Source of the DNA: Azospirillum oryzae
Lineage (GTDB): Bacteria > Pseudomonadota > Alphaproteobacteria > Azospirillales > Azospirillaceae
Length of the DNA stretch: 64,000 nucleotides
Direction of reading: 5' to 3'
Assembly: GCF_008364795.1 (NCBI RefSeq)
Contig: NZ_VTTM01000008.1
Span: forward strand, 124,001-188,000
A program made the position numbers and the translations under genes. Positions 40,933-49,834 of the stretch are shown piece by piece. Numbering within the stretch: position 1 is the stretch's first letter; each line of letters opens with the position of its first letter. A model generated the notes under the pieces. It ran no database searches. It worked only from the letters and a program-made list of their open reading frames with translations, and was not told the origin of the DNA.

Positions 40933-41139
40933 ATGACCGCCCCCATCGCCAAGGACGTCCTCGCCTCCGCCACCCTGCATCTGGAGGTGCTGGAGGAATT
41001 CATCGCCGTCGTCCGCCGCCGGATGGCGTCGACCACCGACACCTTCGCCCGCGACAGCCTGAACGACCTGCTGCTGAGCCTCACCGAACAGCGCGACAGC
41101 TACCAGGCCCTCGCCATACCGGCCATCGTCGCCGCCTGA
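40933..41139 (+). CDS. Small protein, second of two tandem paralogues
   Basis: 68 residues, clearly homologous to the gene at 40664-40885 (shared LHLxVxxEFIA, RDSLxDLLxxLTEQR) yet diverged by about half. Like its partner it has conserved acidic (ExFIA, DxL) and basic residues placed as in helical hairpins. The 47-base gap and shared strand indicate co-transcription. Function unknown. Confidence 0.7.
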   Translation: MTAPIAKDVLASATLHLEVLEEFIAVVRRRMASTTDTFARDSLNDLLLSLTEQRDSYQALAIPAIVAA

Positions 41140-41291
41140 GACTGCCGCCTGAGACTGGGGCCTGACGGCGGATCAGGCATCGCCTGCACGCTGTGATGGT
41201 GAATGGTATGGACGGTGAACGGAGTGGACAGGCGCGATTGCTTTTGTGAAGCTCCCGCTTGCCCGTTTTCACTCCGACCGGCCAAAGGGTC

Positions 41292-41693
41292 ATGGAACCG
41301 CTTCCGTCCTCCACAGAAGGACGCCTGCTTCTCGCGGCGTTCTTCGTCCTCCTGACCCTGATCGGCCTTTCCGTTCTGGGAGAGCGCACCCTGCCGCTGT
41401 TCGGCGGCAACCGCGATCTTGCCGGACGGGTCTACAAGACGCTGTTCGTCGGACTGGGCGGCGGCATGCTCAGCCTCGCGACCCCGGCGCTGGTCACTGG
41501 CTTCATAGGCCGCCTGCGCACCCTCTTCACCCGGATCGAGGCCAAGGGCGCCATCGCCGACGCCATCCTGCGCGACCGCGCGCTGGATCAGGCGCAGACC
41601 GCCGGCTTCGTGCTGATGGCGCTGTTCGCCATCGCCGGCATCGTCGCGGCGGTGCTGGTCTGGACCGGCCAGCTCTGGCCGGGCGAGCGCTGA
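41292..41693 (+). CDS. Membrane protein with three helices, possible immunity protein
   Basis: 133 residues with three hydrophobic segments: LLLAAFFVLLTLIGLSVLG, a glycine-rich segment around GLGGGMLSLATPALVTGF, and FVLMALFAIAGIVAAVLVW. A soluble loop (RIEAKGAIADAILRDRALDQ) separates the last two. The ATG at 41292 is preceded by AAAGGG; a longer TTG start is less likely. The next gene begins four bases later. Its place in front of the LysM-protein module, and small membrane character, would suit an immunity or effector-associated protein, but this is inference. Confidence 0.6.
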   Translation: MEPLPSSTEGRLLLAAFFVLLTLIGLSVLGERTLPLFGGNRDLAGRVYKTLFVGLGGGMLSLATPALVTGFIGRLRTLFTRIEAKGAIADAILRDRALDQAQTAGFVLMALFAIAGIVAAVLVWTGQLWPGER

Positions 41694-41697
41694 GCCC

Positions 41698-42060
41698 ATG
41701 CTGCGCATTTCCGACCGGCAGCAGGACCAGCTCCACACCGCGCGCGCCACCGCTTTCCACGCCCGCCTGCGCGCCGCGGTGACGGCGATGATGGCCCGGG
41801 AGGCACCCGACGTTCCGGCCGGCGAGGTCGCCGCCCGGATCGACGCGGCGCTCGCCGCCGCTCCCGCTCACGGCATGGAGACCGAGCGGCAGATCACGCG
41901 CTACGTCCACATCCTGGCAGCCTTCCCCCTGGACCATGCCCGGCGGGAGGAGTTCGCCTGGATCGGCGCCCTGCTGGAAGGACCGGGCGACGCCGACGCG
42001 CGGCTCGACCGGATCACCGCCGCGCTGACGGCACCCCGCTCGCCAAGGGGAGCGCGATGA
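41698..42060 (+). CDS. Small VgrG-operon-type protein, unknown function
   Basis: 120 residues beginning LRISDRQQDQLHTARATAFHARLRAAV. Short proteins with this F-x2-RLR start and a middle (HGMETERQITRYVHILAAFPLDH) containing GxxTExDVxRF-like spacing commonly stand beside type VI secretion VgrG or effector genes, from general knowledge of such neighbourhoods. No motif gives an activity. The stop codon overlaps the ATG of the LysM gene by four bases, so the two proteins are made together. It is probably a loader or adaptor for the LysM-containing product. Confidence 0.55.
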   Translation: MLRISDRQQDQLHTARATAFHARLRAAVTAMMAREAPDVPAGEVAARIDAALAAAPAHGMETERQITRYVHILAAFPLDHARREEFAWIGALLEGPGDADARLDRITAALTAPRSPRGAR

Positions 42061-42998
42061 CCGTGCATACCGTCCAACGTGGCGAGACGCTGTCCGCCAT
42101 CGCCCGGCGCAACGGCACCACCGTGGCCGAGCTGCAGCGGCTGAACGGCATCTCCAACCCCAACATGATCGCGTCGGGCCAGCGGCTGGTCGTGGCGCCG
42201 CCCCCGGCACCGCCGGCGGCCCCCGCGGCGGCCCGCGCCGGACAGGCGGCGGCGCAGACGGCGGCCCCGGCACCGCCCGGCGCGCCGGTCGCCCCCTGCC
42301 CGAAGAAGCCGGCCTTCCTGAAGCGGGCGGGCGGCGACGACAATGTCAGCGTCCTCTACGCCATGGCCGACGGCGAGGCGAAGCGCCAGGGCCTGCTGGG
42401 GCAGGCCAAGGGCGAGGTCGGCGTCGGCATGGTGAAGATGGAGCATGCCGGCCATCTCGGGAACCGCTATGTCGGCGGCTCCCACAAGATGGAGGTCCTG
42501 ACCGCCGAGGCGAAGGCCGCCGGCGGCATCGTCCATGGCGCCGGCGGCACCGCCTCGGCCAAGGCGGTGATGGCCACGCAGGACGCCACGCTGTTCGCCG
42601 GCACCGACAAGAACAACCCCTGGGCCGAGGCCGGCGGCGAATATTCGCTGATGCAGGCCGAGGCCAAGGCCGACGGGCTGATCGGCTCCGACGGGCGGCG
42701 GGCCGGCATCGCGCTGGGCGCCAAGGCCGGCGCGGCGGCGGCGTCGGGCGACCTGAAGGGCGAGATCAACATCCCGATCCCCTTCACCGACTACACTCTC
42801 AGCCTGCGCGGCAAGGGCGGCGCGTCCGCCGGCTCGGTCGGGGCGGGGGCCGCCGCCTACGCCTTCAAGGATCTGGAAACCGGCCGCTACCATATGGGGG
42901 CGGGAGGAGAGGCCGCGGCCTTGCTGGGGTTGAAGGCCGATGTGGACCTCAGCATCGGCCCCCGCTACACCGGCCGGGAACGGAGCGCCGGGCCATGA
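42057..42998 (+). CDS. LysM-domain protein, candidate secreted or cell-wall effector
   Basis: 313 residues. Residues 1-46 form a LysM domain (HTVQRGETLSAIARRNGTTVAEL...MIASGQRLVV), which binds peptidoglycan. A proline/alanine linker follows, and a glycine/alanine-rich C-terminal part of about 220 residues contains repeated acidic-basic blocks such as EAKAAGG, AGGTASAKAVM and GGEYSLMQAEAKADG. No catalytic motif is recognised and there is no signal peptide. Its ATGA overlap with the gene before and the DcrB-like gene after imply a module. Possibly a type VI-like effector or its anchor. Confidence 0.6.
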   Translation: MTVHTVQRGETLSAIARRNGTTVAELQRLNGISNPNMIASGQRLVVAPPPAPPAAPAAARAGQAAAQTAAPAPPGAPVAPCPKKPAFLKRAGGDDNVSVLYAMADGEAKRQGLLGQAKGEVGVGMVKMEHAGHLGNRYVGGSHKMEVLTAEAKAAGGIVHGAGGTASAKAVMATQDATLFAGTDKNNPWAEAGGEYSLMQAEAKADGLIGSDGRRAGIALGAKAGAAAASGDLKGEINIPIPFTDYTLSLRGKGGASAGSVGAGAAAYAFKDLETGRYHMGAGGEAAALLGLKADVDLSIGPRYTGRERSAGP

Positions 42999-43030
42999 GC
43001 CCGGCGCGCCTCGTGACGGGAGAGTAGACC

Positions 43031-44170
43031 ATGGACCCCAGACTGCCGACCCTGCTGACGGCGCCTGTGTCGCCGCGCCTGGTGATCGAAGCCACCTATC
43101 TGGACGTCCTGGTCCGCGACGGGCTGCCGGCGGGGACCGGATTCTCCATCGCCCTGCCGCGGGGCTGGGCTGTGGAACGGACCGCCACCGCCGCCCCCGG
43201 TCCGCAGGCACCCATCGTCCCGCTGGCCCGCTTCCATCCGGGCGAGCCCGGCGCGACGGGAGCGGCGGAGGGGGTGGAGCTGGTGGTCTGGGCCGCTTTC
43301 CTGCCACGCGAGATGCACGGGGCGGACTGGCTGCGCGCCTGGATGCGCTCGCAGGGCTACCGCGAGCTGGATTTCCGCCAGGCTCCCTCGCCGACCGGCA
43401 TGATGGGCGACGCGCTCGCCGCCGGCCGTCACAACGGGGCCTTGCGCCTGCACCGGCTGCTGACGGTGAAGGACGGCGACCTGCTGTTCCTGATCGACGG
43501 GCGCATGATCCAGGGTGGAATGGCCCAAGGGGGCGTGGCGGACCACCGGGTCATGCAGGAGATCGTCCTGCTCGCCGCCATGCGCTTCCGGCTGGCCGAG
43601 CCGACCGGCCAGACCTTCGCCGAGGGGTTCGAGTGGACGGAGCTGAAGGGGGGGACGCACGCCGTCCGCTTCCTCGCTTCCGGCCTGTGGCGGGAGACGC
43701 CGGGCGGCGACGCTCCGCCGGACGGTGCCTCCCTGGTGCTGGACCATGTCGGGCCGGACGGCTCCACCGGCCGCGGCAGCCTGATCGCGGTGCTCGGCGC
43801 CGCGGAGGCAACCGCCGAAGCCGCCCTCGCCGCCGCCGCGGAGATCGAGCGGACCACGCTGGCCAAGCTGGCCAACCAGGGCTTCGCCCTGTCGGCCGAA
43901 GCAGACCTGCTCGCCAAGGAACGGACGGCGGAACGCAGCCTCCTCCTCCACCGCCGCAAGGCCCGCCGGAGCGGCCCGCAGGGGAGCACCCCGATGACCG
44001 TGCTGTCGGCCCGCATCGCGCTCGCCGAAGCTGGGGGCGGGGAGGGGGTTGAGGCCGGGCAAGCGCTGCCGGTCTGCCTGATCCTGCTCTCCCCCGACGA
44101 GGACACCGCCTTCGAGGCCTGGGCGATCAACCGGCGCGCCTTCGAGATCGCCCTGTCGACGGTGCGCTGA
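43031..44170 (+). CDS. Protein with two DcrB/DUF1795-like domains
   Basis: 379 residues. The two halves look alike: the first (to about 190) has GTGFSIALPRGWAVERTATA...FREMRQEIVLLAAMRFRLAEP-type features, the second (from about 195) similar spacing with LRETPGGDAPPDGASLVLDHV and AFEAWAINRRAFEIAL at the end. DcrB-like (DUF1795) proteins serve as chaperones for type VI effectors or as small periplasmic proteins. It lies 32 bases after the LysM gene and converges on the opposite-strand glycosyltransferase with a five-base gap. The duplicated-domain reading comes from my eye alone. Confidence 0.5.
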   Translation: MDPRLPTLLTAPVSPRLVIEATYLDVLVRDGLPAGTGFSIALPRGWAVERTATAAPGPQAPIVPLARFHPGEPGATGAAEGVELVVWAAFLPREMHGADWLRAWMRSQGYRELDFRQAPSPTGMMGDALAAGRHNGALRLHRLLTVKDGDLLFLIDGRMIQGGMAQGGVADHRVMQEIVLLAAMRFRLAEPTGQTFAEGFEWTELKGGTHAVRFLASGLWRETPGGDAPPDGASLVLDHVGPDGSTGRGSLIAVLGAAEATAEAALAAAAEIERTTLAKLANQGFALSAEADLLAKERTAERSLLLHRRKARRSGPQGSTPMTVLSARIALAEAGGGEGVEAGQALPVCLILLSPDEDTAFEAWAINRRAFEIALSTVR

Positions 44171-44174
44171 GCCC

Positions 44175-45716
44175 TTAAAACGCCTTCAGCTTCTTCCAGG
44201 CGAACACCACCATGCGGGCCAAGAGCCAGCCGTGGGTGAAGCGGGAGATCTGCGTCTCGCCATAGCTGCGGTCGGCGTAGCGCACCGGCACCTCGACGAT
44301 CTTCAGGTTCTGCTTGGCGGCGCCGAAGATCAGGTCGAAATCGCCGAAGGGGTCGAAATCGCCGAAGTAATGGCGGTTGGCGACGATGGTCTCGTAATCC
44401 TGGCGCCACAACACCTTGGTGCCGCACAGCGTGTCGGTGAAGCGCTGGTTCAGCAGGAAGGAGAAGATGCGCGCGAAGGCCCGGTTGGCCAGGAAGTTCA
44501 GGAAGCGCATCGCCTCCGGCGCCATCGGGTAGACCAGCCGCGTGCCGTTCACGAACTCGCCGCGCCCCGACACCATGGCTTGGTAGAATTTCCCCATCGT
44601 CTCCGGCGGCACCGTCAGGTCGGCGTCGAGGATGATCAGGATGTCGCCGCGCGCCACGGCGAAGCCGGCGCGCACCGCGTCGCCCTTGCCCTTGCCGGGC
44701 TGCTTCATCACCTTGATGTCCCAGTCGGGATAGGCGTCGCGGACGCGCAGGCATTCATCGAAGGTGTTGTCCTGGCTGTTGCCCTCGACATAGATCACCT
44801 CGATGTCGGGGGCGAAGCGGGGCAGGCGGCGGATGGCGTTCTCGATGTTGCCACGCTCGTTGCGGCAGGGGATCAGCACGGTGACCGAGGCCGGCTTGCC
44901 GTCTACGGTCACCGCCTCGACGGTGGGCTGCGGCCGGGCGACGACATAGTTGCGCACGCACAGCCGGCGGATGCCCGGCAGGGGCGCGACGTAGCGGTTG
45001 ACCAGCGTGCCCAGCCCGAACAGCCGCTTCGGGATCAGCTGGCGCCATTCGCGGCGCACCGGCTCCCAGCCCGCCAGATCCAGCAGGTTGACGATGTCGC
45101 TGGTCGACAGCCAGTTCTGCTGGCCCTGCGGCATGCGCATCCCCAGCTTCTCCGCCGCCCACAGGATCGGCTCCCAGGCGCGGGAGTGATAGCTGACGAT
45201 GATGCGGGTCTTGGGCGTCGCGACCCGGCGCAGCAGGCGCAGCGTCTCCTCGATGTCGTCGAGGAAGCCGATGGTGCCCGACAGCAGGATATGGCTGAAC
45301 GGCCCTTCGATTGCGTCGATGGTCGCCGGATCCTCGGCGTCGGCGGCGATCAGTTCCAGCTGCGGATGGCGCGCCTTCGCCACGGCGATGGTCGCCGGGC
45401 TGAGGTCGATGCCGACGCCGCGCGACGGCTTTAGATCCGCCAGCGTGTCGCCGACGCCGCAGCCGATCTCCAGCACCGTCGCCCCTTCCGGAATCAGGAA
45501 GCGCAGATAGGCGCGGTCGGCGTCATGGAAGGCGCGGTTGCGCTCGGCCCAGCGGTCGCGCAGGGGGGCCATGGCGTCGAACAGCGAACGGATGCGCTGC
45601 TGGCGCGGGGAGAGACCGCGCGTCTCGACGGCTGCGGTGGTCACGGCAGTGGTGTCCGGCGTGGCGGCATCCATGGAAGCGCTCCGGGAAAGCGTCGAAG
45701 TCGGCTGGTCGGTCAT
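44175..45716 (-). CDS. Fused methyltransferase-GT2 glycosyltransferase
   Basis: 513 residues. The N-terminal half is a class I methyltransferase with motif I VLEIGCGVGDTLADL near residues 80-95, GVGIDLSP for motif II, and FSHILLSGTIGFLDD. The C-terminal half (from about 275) is a GT2 of the polyprenol-phosphate mannosyl/glucosyl transferase style: VTVLIPCRNERGNIENAI, ILDADLTVPPETM near 362, DTLCGTKVLWR and GETQISRFTHGW. It likely makes a lipid-linked sugar and methylates a sugar or lipid intermediate. Its ATG overlaps the stop of the upstream membrane-protein gene by four bases (ATGA), so both are coupled. Confidence 0.85.
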   Translation of the reverse strand: MTDQPTSTLSRSASMDAATPDTTAVTTAAVETRGLSPRQQRIRSLFDAMAPLRDRWAERNRAFHDADRAYLRFLIPEGATVLEIGCGVGDTLADLKPSRGVGIDLSPATIAVAKARHPQLELIAADAEDPATIDAIEGPFSHILLSGTIGFLDDIEETLRLLRRVATPKTRIIVSYHSRAWEPILWAAEKLGMRMPQGQQNWLSTSDIVNLLDLAGWEPVRREWRQLIPKRLFGLGTLVNRYVAPLPGIRRLCVRNYVVARPQPTVEAVTVDGKPASVTVLIPCRNERGNIENAIRRLPRFAPDIEVIYVEGNSQDNTFDECLRVRDAYPDWDIKVMKQPGKGKGDAVRAGFAVARGDILIILDADLTVPPETMGKFYQAMVSGRGEFVNGTRLVYPMAPEAMRFLNFLANRAFARIFSFLLNQRFTDTLCGTKVLWRQDYETIVANRHYFGDFDPFGDFDLIFGAAKQNLKIVEVPVRYADRSYGETQISRFTHGWLLARMVVFAWKKLKAF

Positions 45717-46807
45717 CGGGAGAAATCCGTGGGAAAGGCGTCGGGTCCGCCATGAGACGTCGGGACAGCCGTCCGGGCGGCGGTCTCACTGCGCAGCAGC
45801 AGCCAGAACAGGCCGCCGGGCAGCGACAGGACGGCGATCGACAGCCCGATCAGCAGCGAGACCAGAAGGGCGGCGTCGGCATCGAAGCCGAGCAGCGCGA
45901 AACCGGCGACCATCGCCCCCTCGCGCACGCCCCAGCCGCCGAGCGAGACGGGCAATGCTGCGGCGACGATGGCGGCCGGCACGATGGCCAGCCCGTCCAG
46001 CCAGCCGAGCGGCAGGCCGACCGAGCGCGCGAACAGGATGGTGGCGGTGATGGTGGCGAGATGGACGCCGATGCTGTGGCCCAGCGCCGCCCAGGCGGCC
46101 GGGTTGCCGGCCATGGCGCGCAGCTGCGCCACCGCCCCCCAGACGGTCCGCCCCAGCGCCCCGTCGCGCAGCCGCTTCGGGATCGGCAGCCGGTCGCGCG
46201 GGATGCGCCCGGCCAGCAGCAGCAGGCCCATGGCGACGGCCAGGACCAGCGCCCCGGCCAGCACGGTGCCGGCGACGGCGGGCGGCGCCACCGCGGCCAG
46301 ATGCGGCAGCCCGACCAGCCCGATCAGCACCACGCCCAGCAGAGCCATCAGCCGGTCGACCAGCAGGGCCAGCATCACCGGCCCGGCCGGGTGGCCGAGC
46401 CGCCAGGTGAACCAGCCGCGCAGCAGGTCGGCCCCGACCGATCCCGGCAGGATCTGGCCGACGAATCCGCTGGCCATCTGCAGGCGGAAGGCGGTCCAGC
46501 GGGTCAGGGAGAAGCCGGCGGCCCGCCCCACCGCCCGCCACCGCTGCGAGGCGAAGGGCAGGGTCAGCGCCTTCACGGCGAAGCCGGCGGCGAACAGCCA
46601 CGGATCGGCGGCCGACAGGCGCGCGGCGATGCCGGCCCAGTCGGCTCCGGCGGCGAGCGCGCCCAGCACCACGACCGTCACCGCCAGCTTGACCAGCAGC
46701 GGCCAACGCCGTCCGGACGGCTTCCCCGGACCGGAGCCGGAACTGGAGCCGGAACCGGGCTTCGCCGATTGGACGAAGGGGGTGTCGAGAAGAGCCTGGG
46801 CCATCAT
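45713..46807 (-). CDS. LPG_synthase_TM/YbhN-like integral membrane protein
   Basis: 364 residues from ATG 46807 (a GTG at 46870 would add 21). About seven hydrophobic segments, including LLVKLAVTVVVLGALAAG, VMLALLVDRLMALLGVVLIGLVG and VLVSLLIGLSIAVLSLPGGLFWLLL. The QMASGFVGQILPGSVGADLLRGWF motif and LPVSLGGWGVREGAM loop are typical of the UPF0104/AglD-like group linked to lipid-linked sugar handling or flippase-like roles. It is coupled to the fused methyltransferase-GT2 gene, so a joint function in glycolipid assembly or transport is likely. Confidence 0.8.
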   Translation of the reverse strand: MMAQALLDTPFVQSAKPGSGSSSGSGPGKPSGRRWPLLVKLAVTVVVLGALAAGADWAGIAARLSAADPWLFAAGFAVKALTLPFASQRWRAVGRAAGFSLTRWTAFRLQMASGFVGQILPGSVGADLLRGWFTWRLGHPAGPVMLALLVDRLMALLGVVLIGLVGLPHLAAVAPPAVAGTVLAGALVLAVAMGLLLLAGRIPRDRLPIPKRLRDGALGRTVWGAVAQLRAMAGNPAAWAALGHSIGVHLATITATILFARSVGLPLGWLDGLAIVPAAIVAAALPVSLGGWGVREGAMVAGFALLGFDADAALLVSLLIGLSIAVLSLPGGLFWLLLRSETAARTAVPTSHGGPDAFPTDFSR

Positions 46808-46924
46808 CCCCGCATGGAAATCCGGGTGCCGCGGGACAGCGGCGCCGAACGGGCCGTTGTAACGGCTCACGCCCGGCTTGTCACCCGGTCAGGCGGGAGA
46901 GGGGCCAGGGGGAGAGCCGGCGCC

Positions 46925-49645
46925 TCACCCCATCCCGGCGGCGGCCAGCATGCCGCTGTCGGGAACCATTGCCGCCGCGCGAGCGGTGGAGCCGGCGGGG
47001 CTCAGCGCCCGGCCCTCCTGCCTGCCGAAGACGATGTAGTGCCGCATCGCCGCCGTCAGGTCGCCGCCGGTCGCCGCCGCCACGTCGGCGTTCGCCGCCA
47101 GATAGGCCGACGCGTTGAAGCCGGTCGTCCGCCCTTCGGTCCGGCCGTTGGTCAGGTAATGCAGCTCGGCCCGGGTGGTGTCGGTGCCGAAGGCGGCGGC
47201 AAGGTCGCTGTTGGCGGCCAGATAGGCCGTGGGATTGAAGGTGACCGTCCGCCCCTCCGCCCGGCCGTTGGTGATGTAGTGGATCTCGGCGCTCGTCCGG
47301 TCGGTGCCGAAGGCGGCGGCGAGGTCGCCGTAGGAGGCGAGATAGGCCAGCGGGTCGAAGCTCACCGTCCGGCCCTCCGCCCGGCCCATGGTGATGTAAT
47401 GAATCTCGGCGCTCGTCCGGTCGGTGCCGAAGGCGGCGGCGAGGTCGCCGTAGGAGGCGACGTAGGCCAGCGGATCGAAGGTCACCGCCCGGCCTTCCGT
47501 CCGGCCCATGGTGATGTAATGCGCCGCACCGGCATCGCCGTTGGTGCCGAAGGCGTTGGCGAGATCGCCGTAGGAGGCGACGTAGGCCAGCGGGTCGAAG
47601 GTTACCGTCCGCCCCTCCGCCCGGCCCATGGCGGCGTAATGCGCCGCGCCGGCGGCGGCATTGGCGCCGAAGGCCGCCGACAGGTCGCTGTAGGAGGCGA
47701 TGTAGGCCAGCGGCGAAAAGGCCTGCCCAGGCGAGGCCGTAGACGTGCCGGTCGCCGGGGTGGTCCCGCTTCCCGATCCGCCGCTCCCTGAGCCGGGGCT
47801 GGGGATTCCCGGCACCGTCAGCGGGGCGGATCCCATCCGCGCCCAGTCCAGGTCATGGATTCCCAATCCTGCCGCGGCCCCGCTGCCGAGCCGGAAATCG
47901 CCGGCCGCCGGGTTGGCGAACAGCCCCGACGACACCGTGTCGCCGCCGGTCAGCCCGCGCACGCCCTGCAGCAGGTTGTTGGTGACGGTGTAGGAACCGG
48001 GGGTCCAGAACTCCCAGTAATCCACGCCCGTGGCGGAGGAGATGACGTTGCCGGTGACGCTGTTGTTGGCGAGCAGGCCGATAGTCCCGGCGCTCGGCAC
48101 CCATTCCAGCCGGATGAAGCGTTCGCGCGGGTTGGACAGGGTGGCGAAGTTGTTGGTGACGCTGTTGGAATCGCCGCCATGGATGAAGACGCTGGCCCAG
48201 CCGGTGTTCTGGATGAAGTTGTCCCGGACGGCGACGCCGTTGGCCATGTCGTCCAGATAGATGCCGAAGCTCTTGTAGCGGTCGAGCCAGCCCGACCCGT
48301 CGGTCGCCAGCCCGCCGACGTTGCGGATGTCGTTGCCGCGGATGGTCGTGCGGGTGTCGACGTTGGAGCGGCCCAGCATCTCGATGGCGCCGCCGTCGGC
48401 GGTCTCGGTCATCGTGTTGTAGATGCGGTTGTATTCCACCACCGTGTCGGTGTTGACGGTGGCGCCGTCCCAGTTCTTGATCGAGATGCCGTAGCGCGGG
48501 CTGTTGCGGATGTCGTTGCCGGAGATCAGCGTGCCGCTGGTGCCGTAGAGCTGGATGCCGGCGACGTCCTTCAGCACCTCGCCGATGCCGTCGACGCTGT
48601 TGGCGCTGATGCGGTTGCCGTTGCTGCCGTAGGCGACCTTGATGCCGCTCGCCCCCAGATGCTCCAGCCGGTTGGCCTCGATCACGTTGCCGGACGATCC
48701 GGTCAGCGTCATCGCCGTGCCGGCATCGACGAAGCGGTTGCCGGCGATGCTGTTGCCCGACGAATTGGTCAGCGTCAGGGCCGAGCCGTCCCAGGTCGTG
48801 TCGGCGAAGGTCAGCCCCTGCAGGGTGACGCCGCTCGCCCCGTTCAGCGACAGGAGCGTGCCCAGCCGCGGCACCACCGCGCCTTGGGCCAGCAGGGTGC
48901 CGGGATCCTGCGGCTTCACCACCAGCCGGCCGGTCTCGGCCTGCCAGGCGAACTCGCCGGCGTCGCGGATGAAGGCGTCGTCGTTCAGCAGGCGATAGGT
49001 GCCGCCGCTGCGCAGGGCGTATTTCACCCCTTGGGTAAAGTTGACGGTCCGGCTGCCGGCATCGGCGGAGGCGACACCGACGATGGTGTCGGACAGCCGT
49101 TCGGTGTCGAAGGTCTGGACCATCATGCCGGGCTGGACCCCGGCGGCCAGCACCGCCGCCATCGCCCCGTCGCCGGCCCCGACGCGCAGGCTGGTCTTGC
49201 TGGCGCCGCCGGCCGCCGCCTCCAGCACCGACCAGCCGGACTTGGCGTCGCCGGCGTTCCAGTCGCCGGTCTGCGCCACCTTCTGCCGCACCCCGCCGAT
49301 GAAGAGGTCCAGCCCCGTCGTGGACGTCGGCGCGGCATAGAGTCCGCCGCCGATGGCGGTGAAGCCGCCGACCCGCTCACCGCCGCTGAAGACCGGCGTC
49401 TCGCCCGGATAGGCCATGATGCGCACGCCGTTGTCGGCCCCGGTCAGCGTGACCGTGCGCGCCATGGCATAGGTGCCGCCGCGCACATAGGTGTCGCGGA
49501 TGCCGGTCGCCCGCATCGCGCCCTGCGCGCGTTCCAGCGTGGCGAAGGGACCATCGGTGCCGTCGGCATTGGGTGCCGCCAAACGCCCCGACCAGGAATC
49601 GTTGCCGTTGGTCGCGACGAAGAAAGCCTGCTGCGTGTCTGTCAT
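46925..49645 (-). CDS. Right-handed beta-helix protein with six C-terminal 40-residue repeats
   Basis: 906 residues. FVATNGNDSWSGR near the start and PFATLERAQGAMRA are typical of pectate-lyase-like or epimerase-like beta-helix proteins, and the middle is full of short parallel-helix rungs (NSIAGNRF, NVIEANRLEHLG, TLISGNDIRNS). From about residue 640 come a Gly/Ser linker and six copies of a 40-residue repeat (AYxASYxDLAAAFG...HYxxxGRxEGR). No signal peptide is visible, which fits type I secretion through the nearby transporter. Repeats 3 and 4 are nearly identical at DNA level. It could be a polysaccharide-modifying or adhesive protein. ATG 49645 is used; a start at 49678 is also open. Confidence 0.8.
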   Translation of the reverse strand: MTDTQQAFFVATNGNDSWSGRLAAPNADGTDGPFATLERAQGAMRATGIRDTYVRGGTYAMARTVTLTGADNGVRIMAYPGETPVFSGGERVGGFTAIGGGLYAAPTSTTGLDLFIGGVRQKVAQTGDWNAGDAKSGWSVLEAAAGGASKTSLRVGAGDGAMAAVLAAGVQPGMMVQTFDTERLSDTIVGVASADAGSRTVNFTQGVKYALRSGGTYRLLNDDAFIRDAGEFAWQAETGRLVVKPQDPGTLLAQGAVVPRLGTLLSLNGASGVTLQGLTFADTTWDGSALTLTNSSGNSIAGNRFVDAGTAMTLTGSSGNVIEANRLEHLGASGIKVAYGSNGNRISANSVDGIGEVLKDVAGIQLYGTSGTLISGNDIRNSPRYGISIKNWDGATVNTDTVVEYNRIYNTMTETADGGAIEMLGRSNVDTRTTIRGNDIRNVGGLATDGSGWLDRYKSFGIYLDDMANGVAVRDNFIQNTGWASVFIHGGDSNSVTNNFATLSNPRERFIRLEWVPSAGTIGLLANNSVTGNVISSATGVDYWEFWTPGSYTVTNNLLQGVRGLTGGDTVSSGLFANPAAGDFRLGSGAAAGLGIHDLDWARMGSAPLTVPGIPSPGSGSGGSGSGTTPATGTSTASPGQAFSPLAYIASYSDLSAAFGANAAAGAAHYAAMGRAEGRTVTFDPLAYVASYGDLANAFGTNGDAGAAHYITMGRTEGRAVTFDPLAYVASYGDLAAAFGTDRTSAEIHYITMGRAEGRTVSFDPLAYLASYGDLAAAFGTDRTSAEIHYITNGRAEGRTVTFNPTAYLAANSDLAAAFGTDTTRAELHYLTNGRTEGRTTGFNASAYLAANADVAAATGGDLTAAMRHYIVFGRQEGRALSPAGSTARAAAMVPDSGMLAAAGMG
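47004..47720 (-). repeat. Six tandem 40-residue (120-bp) coding repeats
   Basis: Six units of about 120 bases encode AYxASYxDLxxAFGxxxxxAxxHYxxxGRxEGR-type sequence. Units 3 and 4 (roughly 47281-47400 and 47401-47520) differ at only about eight bases, so they are recently duplicated. The same module, more diverged, recurs six times in the 1035-residue RTX-type protein and once in the membrane-anchored protein encoded at 58351-59304. Confidence 0.9.
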
Positions 49646-49834
49646 TGCCGGATTGCCTTGCCGATACCGGGCAATCACACGGCAGGAATACTTAATAAAG
49701 AGGTAGTTTCATCCTTTCGGATGTATACTTTCGTGACGCGCGTCCGTGTTCATTTCGTGACAAATGCCAAGGTCGTGGCAGTTGTCACTTGCCCGATCCT
49801 CCGCGTTGTCTTGGATACCCCCCGCTCAACCCGG

